Notes: generated by a model from the sequence alone, not told the origin. A DNA stretch of 64,000 bases from Bartonella sp. ML69XJBT (GCF_028618515.1 NZ_JAQITB010000003.1:89965-153964); one strand, 5' to 3'; shown: positions 46,263 to 57,359, numbered from the stretch's first letter. Translations and numbers: made by a program.

Positions 46263-46709
46263 GCTTGATGGCGATAGTTTGCATCGTCATAAGCATAAAG
46301 AAATGATGCACGAAGGCTTTTCTTATACTATCATGAGCCTATTACGAAATGGGCTTGAGTAAATTGAGAAATATTGAAAAAAAGCGCATATCTTGGCAAG
46401 ACAATGGCATTTTGTCGCGTTCTGTTTTGCATAAGCGGCGTGTTTCCATGAAGAACGCGCTAAAAAATAACATGAAACAATGGATAATTTCTGTGAGATA
46501 AAACTCTTGATAAGATTATCTCAAGACGCAATCTTTAAAATTGAATGAGTTAATAATTCTATGTCTTTTCTCTCTGCACAAATTTTATCACATTTAAATC
46601 CTCTTTATCATGGGGTAATGATCTTACACGTTTAAAATAAAGATTAAGTAGTGTATAAAATCACAATTTGAGGTGGTTTTTATAAATCTTTTAAGGGGGG
46701 GGAGAAGAT
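46263..46709. other. Spacer upstream of the transketolase pair
   Basis: Mostly non-coding. 46270-46500 is slightly less AT-rich and may be gene debris, with no recognisable family. The promoter of the transketolase genes should be near 46600-46690. Confidence 0.4.
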
Positions 46710-47558
46710 ATGGCTTATGCAACCAATAAAGCAGATATTGATGATGCGATTTATGCTCTTCGTTTACGCCTTAAAATACTTGATCTTATTAGAAAAGCAA
46801 AATCTGGTCATACGGCTGGAAGCCTTTCCTGTATTGATTTTATTTATATCTTATACAAACATATTCTTCAAATAAATCCAAAGCGTATCCATGATCCCAA
46901 TCGCGATCGATATGTTCAAAGTAAGGGGCATGCGGTTGAAGCATTATATATTGTATTATCAGAAATGGGATATTTTGCCCCTCAACTTCTTGATACTTAT
47001 TTAAACTTTGGTTCAGATTTTATTGGTCATGTCACTAAAAAAGTCTCTGGTATAGAACAAAGCACAGGTTCTCTTGGGCATGGTTTATCTCTTGGTGCAG
47101 GAATGGCTCTTTCTGGACAGCTTAATTCTCAATCTTATCGTGTTTTTGTGCTTCTTGGTGATGGCGAAATGACAGAGGGTTCTGTTTGGGAAGCTGCACT
47201 TTTTTCAGCACATTATAAACTGAGCAATCTCATCGCCGTTGTTGATAGAAATCGGTTACAAATTACAGATAAAACGGATGTCTTAATGAAAACAGAGCCC
47301 TTAGCAGATAAATTTACAAGTTTTGGCTGGCATGTTGTAGAAATTGATGGTCACGATATGGCCCAATTGAAAACATCATTAAAATTACTTCCATTTCATC
47401 AGGATAAGCCAACAGCAATCATTATGAATACCATAAAGGGAAGTGGAATTTCCACTATGGAAAATGACATAATTTGGCACCATAAAGTTCCAACAGATGA
47501 GGAATATAATCTTGCTGTCAAAGAAATTGAAACAAAAATTCAATTAATGGGAATATGA
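46710..47558 (+). CDS. Transketolase, N-terminal (TPP-binding) subunit
   Basis: 282 residues that correspond to the first half of transketolase. The thiamine-diphosphate motif is LGDGEMTEGSVWEAALFSAHYKLSNLIAVVDRN (GDG...N) at about 150-182; SGHTAGSLSCIDFIYILY and STGSLGHGLSLGAGMA are also typical. It needs the C-terminal subunit encoded next (4-bp overlap). Split transketolases occur in many bacteria and archaea, often beside a normal tkt. Substrates here are probably pentose-pathway sugars, but related split enzymes serve other pathways. Ribosome-binding site AAGGGGGGGAG. Confidence 0.92.
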   Translation: MAYATNKADIDDAIYALRLRLKILDLIRKAKSGHTAGSLSCIDFIYILYKHILQINPKRIHDPNRDRYVQSKGHAVEALYIVLSEMGYFAPQLLDTYLNFGSDFIGHVTKKVSGIEQSTGSLGHGLSLGAGMALSGQLNSQSYRVFVLLGDGEMTEGSVWEAALFSAHYKLSNLIAVVDRNRLQITDKTDVLMKTEPLADKFTSFGWHVVEIDGHDMAQLKTSLKLLPFHQDKPTAIIMNTIKGSGISTMENDIIWHHKVPTDEEYNLAVKEIETKIQLMGI

Positions 47559-48520
47559 GTGTGGATCATCTTCATCAAAAAACACAAAATGCCGTGAAGT
47601 TTTCAAACCTCGAAATCTTAAATAAGACTCTTATAAAAATAGCGCAATTTGATAAAGATATTGTTGTTTTAACAGCTGATTCACGCTTATCTGGAAAGAT
47701 TGATCAATTTGCAAAGCTCTATCCAGAGCGTATTATAGAAGTTGGAATTGCTGAACAAAATTTAGTAGGTGTTGCTGCTGGTCTTGCTTCATGTGGCAAA
47801 AAGCCTTTTGTTGTTTCGCAGGCTTGTTTTTTGACAACGCGTGCCCTTGAACAAATAAAGGTAGATGTCGCTTATTGTGAAAATCCTGTTCGGTTAATTG
47901 GTATTAGTGCTGGTATTAGCTATGGGCCACTTGGGGCAACCCATCATGCTATTGCCGATTTTGCTTCGCTTCGTGCCATTCCCAACATACACATTATGGC
48001 TCCTGCCGATAATAAAGAAACAGAAGCTGCAATTCTTTCGACGTTAAGCAGTCCTATGCCTGCTTATATACGTTTAGGAAAGCGTGCTCTTACAAATATT
48101 CATAAAGATGCTGCAAAAATTGATATCAATAAAGCTTCTGTTGTAAAAAAAGGAAAAGATATTCTCTTACTTGCCACTGGTGAAGCGGTGCAGATTTGTC
48201 TTAAAGCGGCTGAAGAACTCAAAAAATATGAAATTATACCAACAGTTGTCAGTGTACCAACAATTCGCCCTTTAGATAACGCATCTGTATTAGAATTTTG
48301 TAAATCCCACCGTTCTGTCGTTGTTTGTGAAGAACATAGCATAAATGGAGGGCTTGGAGAAGCAATTGCGAGATTACTCATGGAACAGAACATTGTCTGT
48401 AAATTTGTTTCATTAGGAATACCAGATGAACCAATCTGTAATGGAAGTCAATTAGATGTTCTAGCACATTATGAAATCAGTAAAGATGGTATAACGAAAA
48501 AGGTACTAGCAATGATATAA
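47555..48520 (+). CDS. Transketolase, C-terminal (pyrimidine-binding) subunit
   Basis: 321 residues that correspond to the second half of transketolase. The conserved Glu that activates TPP is in VGIAEQNLVGVAAGLA (about 66-81). GISYGPLGATHHAIADFASLRAIPNIHIMAPAD is the pyrimidine-domain loop, and the C-terminal transketolase_C domain includes VVVCEEHSINGGLGEAIA. It starts within the stop of the N-terminal subunit gene (ATGA overlap). The pair is isolated between non-coding regions of about 1 kb, which may point to a transferred or relocated cassette. Confidence 0.92.
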   Translation: MSVDHLHQKTQNAVKFSNLEILNKTLIKIAQFDKDIVVLTADSRLSGKIDQFAKLYPERIIEVGIAEQNLVGVAAGLASCGKKPFVVSQACFLTTRALEQIKVDVAYCENPVRLIGISAGISYGPLGATHHAIADFASLRAIPNIHIMAPADNKETEAAILSTLSSPMPAYIRLGKRALTNIHKDAAKIDINKASVVKKGKDILLLATGEAVQICLKAAEELKKYEIIPTVVSVPTIRPLDNASVLEFCKSHRSVVVCEEHSINGGLGEAIARLLMEQNIVCKFVSLGIPDEPICNGSQLDVLAHYEISKDGITKKVLAMI

Positions 48521-48873
48521 TATACACAAAACATGAAACTTGCTTGCTCATGTGTTTTCCAGCTTAAACAATAACGTATTGAGAATGCAAAAAATGAGAT
48601 AAATAAGCATATTAAATTGCGCTTTTTTATTGCTTAAAAACGGATTTCACCAAAGCCATATCATATCCATAGAATATATGATTCAATAAATTCCACATAA
48701 ATTATAGCTCATAATAACACATATTATTTTTTAATAAAATTAGTTTATATGCATTAACAATTTAATTGTAAATTAAAATAACACTAAATAAAATTTATAA
48801 CTTTAATTTTTATAACAATATAAAAAAATGATTAAGATATTATTTTAAACGTTTTTATAAATAGGAGGGGAAA
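48521..48873. other. AT-rich spacer, nothing recognised
   Basis: Very AT-rich (48700-48850 is almost only A and T). It separates the transketolase pair from a possible small membrane peptide. No hairpin terminator obvious. Confidence 0.4.
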
Positions 48874-48957
48874 ATGCTCATAGCATTATTTATAAGGATT
48901 TTTTCTATATCAACAGTTATTATGACTTTAATAGCAGCGCTTGTTCATTATTATTAG
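48874..48957 (+). CDS. Possible 27-residue hydrophobic membrane peptide
   Basis: ATG at 48874 after AGGAGGGG (spacing 4) and 27 codons to TAG. The sequence begins MLIALFIRIFSIS and continues TVIMTLIAALVHYY, so nearly the whole peptide is one membrane-spanning segment with a single Arg. It resembles small membrane peptides such as type I toxins or transporter helpers, but no family match is known to me. It lies just before repeat R2 copy 2. Confidence 0.45.
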   Translation: MLIALFIRIFSISTVIMTLIAALVHYY

Positions 48958-48980
48958 GCTTTTGTCTTTCCTATTATCGT

Positions 48981-49217
48981 AGTTATGCTGTAAAACACTG
49001 TTATTTGAGGTGTGGTGATATAAGGTATGTAAAATTTTGCACATTAAGTATTTTTAGGTAATGTAATAAATGCTCAGAGCAGGATTTGTCCATAGAACCT
49101 CTGAAATGAATCATACAAATGGTCAGCAGGTGGCGTCTGCTAGACAAGAAACTGGATTATTTATAGACCTTGCACTGGTAGGAAGCTTCGTCATTTGAGA
49201 TGTGAAGAGGGGAACAA
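48981..49217 (+). repeat. Dispersed intergenic repeat family R2, copy 2
   Basis: Aligns with 8210-8448 in the same orientation: CTGTAAAACACTG, GGTGATATAAGGTATGTAAA, CACATTAAGTATTTTT, GGTCAGCAGGTGGC, TTATAGAC, GAAGCTTCGTCATTTGA, AGAGG. The last part of both copies is AG-rich. Overall identity is perhaps two thirds. Confidence 0.7.
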
Positions 49218-49366
49218 TATAGTTATGAGGCATTTTCTATCACTTTATAGAGAAGATTTTTGAGCTGTTCGCTTTAATGTTAGCTGTTAACATGTTTGTG
49301 AAATATACAAATATGCTTCTTTATAAAAAAGATTTTTTTCTTTTTAAGTAATAGAGGATATTGTTT

Positions 49367-50518
49367 TTATTGCTCAAAAACATATGAATTTGCCAAACTT
49401 TCGTGTGTAATATCTTTAACTGTGCGAGCACCGGTTAGTGTCATAGCGACCCGCATTTCATTTTCGAAAAGATCAAGCAGTTGAACAACACCTTTCTCAC
49501 CGGCTGCTGCAAGTGCATAAACAAAAGCTCGACCAATCATAACAGCATCCGCACCCTGTGCTATCATACGTACAACATCAAGACCAGAACGCACACCAGA
49601 ATCCGCTAAAATAGTCAAATCTCCCTTTACAGTTTCCGCAATTGTTGGCAATGCCCGTGCCGTTGATAAGACACCATCAAGTTGACGTCCTCCATGATTG
49701 GAAACAACAATACCATCAGCACCAAATTGTAATGCTTCTCGTGCATCTTCTGGATCAAGAATACCTTTCAAAATCATCTTTCCCTTCCAAAAGTCTCGAA
49801 TCCATTGCAAATCACGCCAACCAATTGAGGGATCAAAATTTTCTCCAAGCCAACCAACATAATCGTCCAATGCAATCTTTTTTTGCAAATAGGTAGAAAC
49901 ATTTCCAAGATCATGTGGACGTCCCATAATACCAACATTCCAAGCCCAATGTGGATGGGTAAAAGCTTGTAAAACACGGCGTAACCCAGCATAAGGACCA
50001 GACATTCCAGAATGCGCATCACGATAACGTGCACCAGGAACTGGCATATCAACTGTAAAAACCAAAGTGCGTATCCCAGATGCCCAAGATCGTTCTAATG
50101 CATCACGCATAAATCCGCGATCTTTGAGAACATAAAGTTGAAACCAAAATGCACTTCCAACAGCTTTTTGCACTTCTGCAATGGGGCAGACTGAAACTGA
50201 GGATAGAGTAAAAGGTATCCCTTTTGCAACGGCAGCGCGTGCAGCTTGTACCTCACCACGACGTGCATACATGCCAGTTAGTCCAACAGGTGCAAGTATA
50301 ATGGGTAAATGAAGTGTTTGATCAAAAAGCTTAAGTGAAAGATCAACTTTATCAATTTGCTTGAGAATCCTTTGGCGTAGTGCAAGCGCTTGAAGATCTG
50401 TAAAATTACGTCGCATCGTTTCTTCAGCATAAGCTCCACCATCGATATAGTGAAAAAGGAAAGGAGGAAGGCGGCGTTTTGCTGCTTTACGGTAATCAAC
50501 TGTTGAGGAAATAATCAT
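49367..50518 (-). CDS. lldD: FMN-dependent alpha-hydroxy-acid dehydrogenase, probable L-lactate dehydrogenase
   Basis: 383-residue flavoprotein of the L-lactate/glycolate oxidase family. FMN and substrate residues are seen in [31 protein letters not shown], the catalytic His in [15 protein letters not shown] (about 272-286), [30 protein letters not shown]. Length and the [20 protein letters not shown] start match LldD, which oxidises L-lactate and feeds the respiratory chain. No lldR or lldP is next to it. Start is uncertain: ATG at 50518 or GTG at 50530, with no good ribosome-binding site for either. Confidence 0.9.
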   Translation of the reverse strand: MIISSTVDYRKAAKRRLPPFLFHYIDGGAYAEETMRRNFTDLQALALRQRILKQIDKVDLSLKLFDQTLHLPIILAPVGLTGMYARRGEVQAARAAVAKGIPFTLSSVSVCPIAEVQKAVGSAFWFQLYVLKDRGFMRDALERSWASGIRTLVFTVDMPVPGARYRDAHSGMSGPYAGLRRVLQAFTHPHWAWNVGIMGRPHDLGNVSTYLQKKIALDDYVGWLGENFDPSIGWRDLQWIRDFWKGKMILKGILDPEDAREALQFGADGIVVSNHGGRQLDGVLSTARALPTIAETVKGDLTILADSGVRSGLDVVRMIAQGADAVMIGRAFVYALAAAGEKGVVQLLDLFENEMRVAMTLTGARTVKDITHESLANSYVFEQ

Positions 50519-51420
50519 GAAGTGCACCACTGTTTTTGAATGAAAAGCGAAAACACTCTAAAGCGAATAAGAACCAATCCGCACGCCTCCAATGAGACGT
50601 CTTCCCCAATATTCTATTCAGTAGAGGTAGGCAATTAAGATTGCAACTCAAAAAAACACATTGATAACAACAACATCTTTATTGTTCTTTTCTAGATTAA
50701 AAATCTGATGGTGATACGTCTTCATCAATAACCTCCCAGAAATGTTGTTTTAGTCATTTATTTTCATTTTAAATTAGTATTTCTCTTAATAAACTATAAA
50801 AGTACCTCATATGACAGTTTATACAAGTCACATTGAGTATATATCAAAAAAAATCCCTCCTCTAAAGATAAAAAACGTATTCATAGAATGTCTGATAGGC
50901 AGCTAGAAATGCTTTTCTACAAGCGGACTGAATAATGCTAGCTGTTTTTCTAATTTAAATTTATCAAATCATAGATTTCTTGATTAATTTAAGGCACTTT
51001 AAAGAATTTTAAATAATAAATACATATAAAGAGAAAAATCTCATTTTCTTTAAAAATTTTCTACGTATACTATAAATTGATTATAGACAGAGAATACAAT
51101 TTATTGATTCTTATCAAAGTGAGCTTTGAACAACAGGTGAGCCATATCTAAAAAGTTATGAAGAATACTATATGGGAAAAATGTGTTACTGCTCTATCAA
51201 CAAAAACGTCTATTTTTATTTTTAACGATATTTTATAATAAAACAAAATGTATGATATTTTTTACAATTTGTAAAAGTGAAACGCGTAGTGGCAAGAGAC
51301 TTTACGCATTCAGTTGGAGGAATGCACAAAGTAAGAGCATATAATATATGGAAAAACTAAAGCTTTTCTTTTACTCTCATAGTTTTTTGCAAATATTTTA
51401 CCAAAGCTTGTGTTTTCACA
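50519..51420. other. Intergenic region of 900 bp, one possible leader ORF
   Basis: Contains a 25-codon ORF on the minus strand (listed separately) upstream of lldD, and otherwise AT-rich DNA with no gene. The part next to the dCTP deaminase gene (51100-51420) shows nothing I can identify. Confidence 0.45.
50648..50725 (-). CDS. Possible 25-residue leader ORF upstream of lldD
   Basis: ATG (50723-50725) preceded by GGGAGG at a spacing of 7; 25 codons beginning MKTYHHQIFNLEKNN and ending in VFF. It lies 130 bp upstream of lldD on the same strand. The ribosome-binding site is much better than that of lldD, so it may be a leader peptide; it could also be chance. Confidence 0.33.
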   Translation of the reverse strand: MKTYHHQIFNLEKNNKDVVVINVFF

Positions 51421-52509
51421 TCATTTAAAATGCTTGGATAATTTTAATCCCTGCGCTTGATAATGTGATCCAACCTCATGCCCATAAAGTGTTGATGGTC
51501 GATTAAGCATATGTTCATAGACGAGACGGCCAATAATTTGTCCATGCTCCAAGATAAACGGAACTTCGCGGCTACGTACTTCCAAAACCGCTTTTGCTCC
51601 TTTTCCACCTGTCTCCATATGTCCAAATCCTGGATCAAAAAAGCCTGCATAATGTACCCTAAATTCACCAACTAAAGGATCAAAAGGCGTCATTTCAGCG
51701 GCATAAAGTGGAGGAACATGGACAGATTCTCGAGAGACTAAAATATAAAACTCATCAGGATCAAGAATCAGTTCTTTTTGACCTCGGTCAAAAAGCGGTT
51801 CCCAAAAATCTAGAATGTCTGCAATAGCACGTTTATCGATATCAATAACACTTGTATGGCGTTTACCACGGTAGCCCACAAGCCCGTTTTCGCCCCCTTC
51901 CAAATTAATAGAAAGCCCAATGCCACCCACATTAATATTAGGTAAATCATCTGATATAAGCGTTTCTTGCCGATGCAAACTATGGAGCTCAAGTTCATTT
52001 AAAAAACTGTGTCCTTTGCGAAATCGAAGCTGAGACAAACGTGAACCAGTACGTACCAAAATGGGAAATGTGCGTGGACTAATTTCAAGATAAAGTGGAC
52101 CATGATAACCAGCACAAATCTTATCAAACTCCTGAGCATTGTCGGTAATCACACGGGTAAAAATATCTAATCGTCCGGTAGAACTTTTAGGATTAGTAGC
52201 TGCAGATAAAATTTCTGGTAAAGCCAAACTTTCTAAAAGAGGAACAACATAGACACAACCTGTTTCTAAGACCGCTCCATTTTGCAAATCAAATTCGTGC
52301 AACTTTAATCGTTCGAGTTTATCGAGAACTTTTACATGAGCTCCTGGCATAAAAGAAGCGCGGATACGATAAGCTTTGGTTCCTAAACGAAGATCAAGAC
52401 TTGCGGGTTGTATTTGGGTTACATCAAATGGCAACAGAGCCTTAAGAATATGATTATCAATTAAAGCTTGTATATCACTATCTGCCAAAATACCGCTTAC
52501 ACGCGCCAT
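51421..52509 (-). CDS. dcd: 2'-deoxycytidine 5'-triphosphate deaminase, long form
   Basis: 362 residues, about twice the length of E. coli Dcd (193), as in other rhizobia. The N-terminal half has LPEILSAATNPKSSTGRLDIFTRVITD, which fits the dUTPase/Dcd fold motif with the catalytic-site Ser and Arg. The C-terminal half repeats the fold (VHYAGFFDPGFGHMETGGKGAKAVLEVRSREVPFILEHGQIIGRLVYEHM). It converts dCTP to dUTP for thymidylate synthesis. The IQPASLDLRLG at the start is typical. Single gene with spacers on both sides. Confidence 0.92.
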   Translation of the reverse strand: MARVSGILADSDIQALIDNHILKALLPFDVTQIQPASLDLRLGTKAYRIRASFMPGAHVKVLDKLERLKLHEFDLQNGAVLETGCVYVVPLLESLALPEILSAATNPKSSTGRLDIFTRVITDNAQEFDKICAGYHGPLYLEISPRTFPILVRTGSRLSQLRFRKGHSFLNELELHSLHRQETLISDDLPNINVGGIGLSINLEGGENGLVGYRGKRHTSVIDIDKRAIADILDFWEPLFDRGQKELILDPDEFYILVSRESVHVPPLYAAEMTPFDPLVGEFRVHYAGFFDPGFGHMETGGKGAKAVLEVRSREVPFILEHGQIIGRLVYEHMLNRPSTLYGHEVGSHYQAQGLKLSKHFK

Positions 52510-52803
52510 ATGTTTTGCCTTCCATTTTTACGTTATTTCTTTTTGTCTCAGATGATTGATGAGTGCAAGACATTTTAGGAAAATAACAATGATTTGCTTC
52601 TCATTTTACCAATCAACTTTCTGCTGTAGTTAACCATAGAATGCCACAAACAATGAAATAACATTTGATACAATATTCCTTGAAAATAAATAAGTTTTTT
52701 GAGAATAACAGCTTTCAATATATTCTCATTCTTGAATGTTGCACAAATGATGTTATCATAATTCAAAACTTCTCTAGAATCCTTAGGAATCTTGTTAGAA
52801 TTT

Positions 52804-54645
52804 ATGATGATCATACGCCATCTCAGCGAAAATATTATTAATCAAATTGCAGCCGGTGAAGTTATTGAACGGCCTGCAAATGTTATCAAAGAACTTGTTG
52901 AAAATGCCATTGATGCGGGAGCAACGCGCATTGAAATTATTACCGCAAATGGTGGAAAAAACTTTATAAAGGTGAGCGATAACGGCTGTGGTATTTCTGC
53001 AGATCAGTTAACATTAGCCGTTTCTCGTCATTGTACCTCAAAAATTACCGATGATGTGCACAATATCTGCTTCCTAGGCTTTAGAGGAGAAGCCTTACCC
53101 TCTATTGGTTCTGTTGCTAAACTGAGACTCATTTCACGAACGCAGGATGCTGATAATGCTGCTGAAATTATTGTCACAGCGGGAAAAATTGTTGGACCAA
53201 AGCCAGCTGCTGCAAATCCTGGAACGATTGTTGAAGTACGTGATCTTTTTTTTGTTACTCCAGCACGGCTGAAATTTATGAAAACTGACCGTGCTGAAAC
53301 GAATGCGATTACCGATATGGTGAAACGCATCGCTATCGCATTTCCACATATTCGTTTTTCTCTTTCAGGCTCAGACAGAACTTCTCTCGAACTTCCTGCT
53401 ACAGAAAATAATACCCAAGGACAATTACAACGTATTACGCAAATTATGGGTACAGAATTTGCTCCCAACAGTATAGCACTCAATGCGGAACGTGAGTCAG
53501 TTCGTTTGACGGGGTTTGCTTGTTTGCCTACCTTTAGTCGTAGCAATAGCCTCCACCAATTTGCTTATGTTAATGGGCGTCCAGTACGCGATAAATTTCT
53601 TTTTGGAGCAATTCGAGGAGCCTATGCTGATGTCATGACGCGGGATCGTTATCCTGTATGCATTCTTTTTATTGACCTTCCTCCCGCTGATGTAGATGTC
53701 AACGTACACCCTGCCAAAGCAGATGTACGATTCCGTGATTCAGGTTTCATTCGCGGTTTAATCGTTGGAGCAATTCGTGAAGCATTGCATCAAACGGGTG
53801 TTCGCTCTACTTCAACGCGTTCTGAAGCCATGTTAAGTGCATTTCAAACACAACAACCATTGAAAAATTTTCACAATACACTTCCACCTTCTTCTTATAG
53901 ACCGCAGCCTCACCATTTGTCATCTGTATCAATGGTGCACAAACCATTGGATATGACCAGTTCTTTTTGTTTAAAAGAAGATACACCTCCTCTGATAGAG
54001 GGGTTAGATACACCAAGTGGTGATGCCTACATTTCAAATATTTCACCTTCACCAGAAGAATTGTCTTATCCGCTAGGAGCTGCCAGAGCACAAATTCATA
54101 AAAACTACATTATCTCTCAAACTCAAGATAGTTTGGTTATTGTCGATCAGCATGCTGCTCATGAACGATTGGTTTATGAAGCACTTAAGAATGCGCTTTA
54201 TTCCAAACCGCTTCCTTCACAATTATTGCTGATCCCTGAAATTGTAGAACTCTCTCAAGAAGACGCAGCGTGCCTTTTAGCGCACAAAGATGCTTTGCAG
54301 AAATTTGGTTTGGGTATAGAGCCATTTGGACCTGGTGCAATTGTTGTACGCGAAACCCCCTCTATGTTAGGAGAAATTAACGTACAAGCTCTCATTAAAG
54401 ATCTTGCGGACGAAGCCGCTGAATATGATACGACAAACAATTTAAAAGCAATGCTTGATTATATTGCTGCAACAATGGCTTGTCATGGCTCAATACGATC
54501 AGGACGTCTTTTGCGCCCTGAAGAAATGAATGCACTATTACGGCAAATAGAAGCAACTCCTCATACAGGAACATGTAATCACGGTCGTCCTACTTATATT
54601 GAACTTAAATTGGCTGATATAGAACGGCTTTTTGGTAGAAAATAA
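52804..54645 (+). CDS. mutL: DNA mismatch repair protein MutL
   Basis: 613 residues. GHKL ATPase motifs are complete: [32 protein letters not shown] (motif I), DNGCGI (motif II), [14 protein letters not shown] (motif III). The C-terminal dimerisation/endonuclease domain has [15 protein letters not shown], the DQHA-x2-E-x4-E nuclease motif, plus [15 protein letters not shown] and CNHGRPT. So it should nick DNA itself, as in bacteria without MutH. The open frame starts at a TTG (52792); I choose ATG 52804 (52807 is also possible). Confidence 0.95.
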   Translation: MMIIRHLSENIINQIAAGEVIERPANVIKELVENAIDAGATRIEIITANGGKNFIKVSDNGCGISADQLTLAVSRHCTSKITDDVHNICFLGFRGEALPSIGSVAKLRLISRTQDADNAAEIIVTAGKIVGPKPAAANPGTIVEVRDLFFVTPARLKFMKTDRAETNAITDMVKRIAIAFPHIRFSLSGSDRTSLELPATENNTQGQLQRITQIMGTEFAPNSIALNAERESVRLTGFACLPTFSRSNSLHQFAYVNGRPVRDKFLFGAIRGAYADVMTRDRYPVCILFIDLPPADVDVNVHPAKADVRFRDSGFIRGLIVGAIREALHQTGVRSTSTRSEAMLSAFQTQQPLKNFHNTLPPSSYRPQPHHLSSVSMVHKPLDMTSSFCLKEDTPPLIEGLDTPSGDAYISNISPSPEELSYPLGAARAQIHKNYIISQTQDSLVIVDQHAAHERLVYEALKNALYSKPLPSQLLLIPEIVELSQEDAACLLAHKDALQKFGLGIEPFGPGAIVVRETPSMLGEINVQALIKDLADEAAEYDTTNNLKAMLDYIAATMACHGSIRSGRLLRPEEMNALLRQIEATPHTGTCNHGRPTYIELKLADIERLFGRK

Positions 54646-54766
54646 ATGATTATTCACTGCTTTGGAAAGAAATATTTTTTCACAGTTTACTCTCGACTTT
54701 ATAAGGCATGTTATGGCACTTTACTTGCGTAATCTCTCATAACAATAGTAAAGGGAATATAAAAAA

Positions 54767-54994
54767 ATGTTTTCCAGTGGTGAACGCCAAGCAAAAATTC
54801 ATTATACTAATAATGGGTATAAAGTCATAGAATATGGAACCTATACGCTTTGTGCTGTTAGTGGACAAAAAATCCCAATAGACGATTTGAAATATTGGAA
54901 TCATCACCGCCAAGAAGCATATGCAAGTTGTGAAATTTCCTATCACCGCGAGCTTGAATGCAACCCGTATCTCAGCCAATTATTAAAAGATTAG
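54767..54994 (+). CDS. DUF2093 domain protein
   Basis: 75 residues. Matches the rhizobial DUF2093 family by AKIHYTNNGYKVIEYGTYTLCAVSGQKIPIDDLKYWNHHRQEAYASCE; the usual pattern is a GTYV-x-CAVTG-x-PIPLDELKYW-x4-QE-xY stretch. Function unknown. In rhizobia it lies between mutL and lpxK, as here. Two conserved cysteines (one in CAVSG) do not form a CxxC pair. Confidence 0.88.
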   Translation: MFSSGERQAKIHYTNNGYKVIEYGTYTLCAVSGQKIPIDDLKYWNHHRQEAYASCEISYHRELECNPYLSQLLKD

Positions 54995-55030
54995 AAAAAA
55001 TAACCAATGGAAAGCTATAAATTGAACTCT

Positions 55031-56050
55031 TTAAAGGGGATTTTTACGCTCTCTAAAGCGAGTTATGACCTCCTCAAGGAGCATACGACAAAAATCTTTT
55101 TGAGAAAAATCAACTTGGGTATCAAATATAATAATATTTTTTAAATCTTTTTGCATATTGCTTGTTTGTATACGTGCATAATCCTTAGCAGTTGTCGCCA
55201 GCCATAGATTTTGATTTTTAGCCTTTTGTGCAAGATTTTTTAAATCTGTATCGGTAAAAAAATAGTGGTCAGGATAAGAATAAGTTTGCACCACATGACC
55301 GGACAGTTCTTTAATAGATTTAAAAAATTTATCTGGATGGCCAATACCTGCAAAAGCCAAAAATGATTTGCCTGCAACCTCATCAGACGCGAAAGATTTA
55401 AGAGAGGCATGATGCAAAGGTTTTCCTGTACGTGTGACAAGAAAAGAAACCTTATCTTGCGCATTCGAATCACCAATCAATAAAACACTATCGGTTAAAG
55501 AAAGCTGTGTGTCTAATGGTGCACGCAAAGGTCCTGCTGGGAAAACCGCTCCATTACCGAAGCCACGCATCGCATCTACAACAAGCAATGCATAGTCCAT
55601 ATAAAGACGGCGGCTTTGAAACCCATCATCCATTAAAATTAAATTACATCCTGCTTGTTTAAGCAGCCTTACTGCAGCATAACGATCAACGGATATAGCA
55701 ACAAAAGCATGTCGTGCAAGTAAAAGTGCTTCATCTCCAACATCGTGCGCATTATCATATTTTTTATTGACAAGATGTGCTTTCTTAATCGCGCCACCAT
55801 AACCACGCGAGACAACACCAGGCACGAAACCAAGTTCTTTAGCTACTTTAGCAAAAGCAATGACAACGGGTGTTTTACCAGCACCACCACAGGTAAAATT
55901 ACCAATACACAAGACGGGAAGATCAATAATAGGAGGCTGTTTTGTCATATGCCGACGTGAAAAATAACCATATCCCCAAGAAATTGGAGCTAACAAAACA
56001 CGCAAAAAGCTTTTGTTTTTCCACCAAAAATGTGGTGTGCTAATGTGCAT
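55031..56050 (-). CDS. lpxK: Tetraacyldisaccharide 4'-kinase
   Basis: 339-residue membrane-associated kinase that phosphorylates the 4' position of the lipid A precursor. The P-loop is in [18 protein letters not shown] (about 55-66), followed by [21 protein letters not shown], and LMDDGFQ-type catalytic stretch ([12 protein letters not shown]). Downstream of waaA with a 1-bp gap. Its substrate is completed by WaaA, so the two genes work in consecutive steps. Confidence 0.95.
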   Translation of the reverse strand: MHISTPHFWWKNKSFLRVLLAPISWGYGYFSRRHMTKQPPIIDLPVLCIGNFTCGGAGKTPVVIAFAKVAKELGFVPGVVSRGYGGAIKKAHLVNKKYDNAHDVGDEALLLARHAFVAISVDRYAAVRLLKQAGCNLILMDDGFQSRRLYMDYALLVVDAMRGFGNGAVFPAGPLRAPLDTQLSLTDSVLLIGDSNAQDKVSFLVTRTGKPLHHASLKSFASDEVAGKSFLAFAGIGHPDKFFKSIKELSGHVVQTYSYPDHYFFTDTDLKNLAQKAKNQNLWLATTAKDYARIQTSNMQKDLKNIIIFDTQVDFSQKDFCRMLLEEVITRFRERKNPL

Positions 56051-56051
56051 G

Positions 56052-57359
56052 TCACCTCCGATGTTGACTTAACCCAGTTTGTATAACAAGGGGGTGCAAA
56101 AATGGCTCAAGAAGTTTTAATGTACGCTCAAGTGCACCCGCCATACCCGTTGCAATTTCATAGGCTTTATCAACCATTTCTTGTCGTAATGCTTCATTCG
56201 TTAAAAGCTTATACACTTGAATAGCAAGCTGTTTTGTATCTTGAATCATATAGGCTGCTTCACGCGCCAAGAATTGTTCGAACATCTCTTGAAAATTTGA
56301 GACATGAGGTCCCGTTAAAATAGCTGAACGAAAAAATGCTAATTCCAATGGATTATGTCCACCGTCTGCACATAATGACTTTCCAATGAAAGACACTTTT
56401 GATAAGCGAAGGAAAAGCCCCATTTCTCCAATCGTATCGCCCCATAAAATGTCTGTATTCGCCTCTGGAACAGCATTATGACTTCTACGAACAAAACGTA
56501 AATTTTTATTATTGCATTTCTCAATGAGGTCTTCTAAGCGTTCAGGATGACGAGGCACAATAATTGTCAACAAATCTGGCAAATAATCTTTAAGAATCCT
56601 ATGAACTTCAAAAGCGATTTCTTCTTCTCCCTCATGGGTTGAAAGAGCGGCCCAAACTGGACGATTACCGATAGCACTACGGTAATGTGTATGTAATACT
56701 TGATCTTCAACGGGTAGAACATCAGCCTTAAGATTACCAGAAAGCGCAACAGATTTTACCCCAAGCGCATGGTAATAAGCGACATCTCTTTCATTTTGAC
56801 CAAGAACGAGATCAATATGCTTAAAGATATGTTTAGCAAGAGCAGGGCGTTTTTGCCAAGCTTTAAAAGAACGTTCAGACATATGAGCATTAACCAAAAT
56901 CTGCGGAATATGCATTTTAGCAAGTTCTTTAATACGCAGAGGCCAAATTTCTGATTCACAAACCAATACGAGATCAGGTTTCCAATGATTGATAAAACGG
57001 CGCATTGCTACATCTAAATCCAAAGGAGCATACTGATGAATTAACCGATTACCAAACAGTTTTTTTACAAGAGAAGAAGATGTTACAGTACCTGTTGTTA
57101 ATAATACCTTGATTTTCAAGGATAAAATATAATTAATAAGCGGAACAAGAGCAAGTGTTTCTCCAACACTAGCTGCATGCAACCAAGTAAGAGGACTTTG
57201 AGGTCGTTCTTTATGGCTTTTTCCCAAACGCTCTTTTTGACGTCCTCGCTCTTCTTTTCCACGGACAGTACGAAGAAACAAATAAAAAGGGACAACAGGA
57301 CGTAAGCAAAAGCCAATCATCCGATAGATTAAAAAAGCTGTTTGTGCTTTTAGTTCCAT
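56052..57359 (-). CDS. waaA: 3-deoxy-D-manno-octulosonic acid transferase (KDO transferase)
   Basis: 435-residue inner-membrane glycosyltransferase that adds KDO from CMP-KDO to lipid IVA. N-terminal membrane anchor, then [69 protein letters not shown] (phosphate-binding region), and [23 protein letters not shown] at 57359 chosen (GAGGTG upstream); a GTG lies 12 bp before. Immediately upstream of lpxK; both depend on kdsB at 10655. Confidence 0.96.
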   Translation of the reverse strand: MELKAQTAFLIYRMIGFCLRPVVPFYLFLRTVRGKEERGRQKERLGKSHKERPQSPLTWLHAASVGETLALVPLINYILSLKIKVLLTTGTVTSSSLVKKLFGNRLIHQYAPLDLDVAMRRFINHWKPDLVLVCESEIWPLRIKELAKMHIPQILVNAHMSERSFKAWQKRPALAKHIFKHIDLVLGQNERDVAYYHALGVKSVALSGNLKADVLPVEDQVLHTHYRSAIGNRPVWAALSTHEGEEEIAFEVHRILKDYLPDLLTIIVPRHPERLEDLIEKCNNKNLRFVRRSHNAVPEANTDILWGDTIGEMGLFLRLSKVSFIGKSLCADGGHNPLELAFFRSAILTGPHVSNFQEMFEQFLAREAAYMIQDTKQLAIQVYKLLTNEALRQEMVDKAYEIATGMAGALERTLKLLEPFLHPLVIQTGLSQHRR

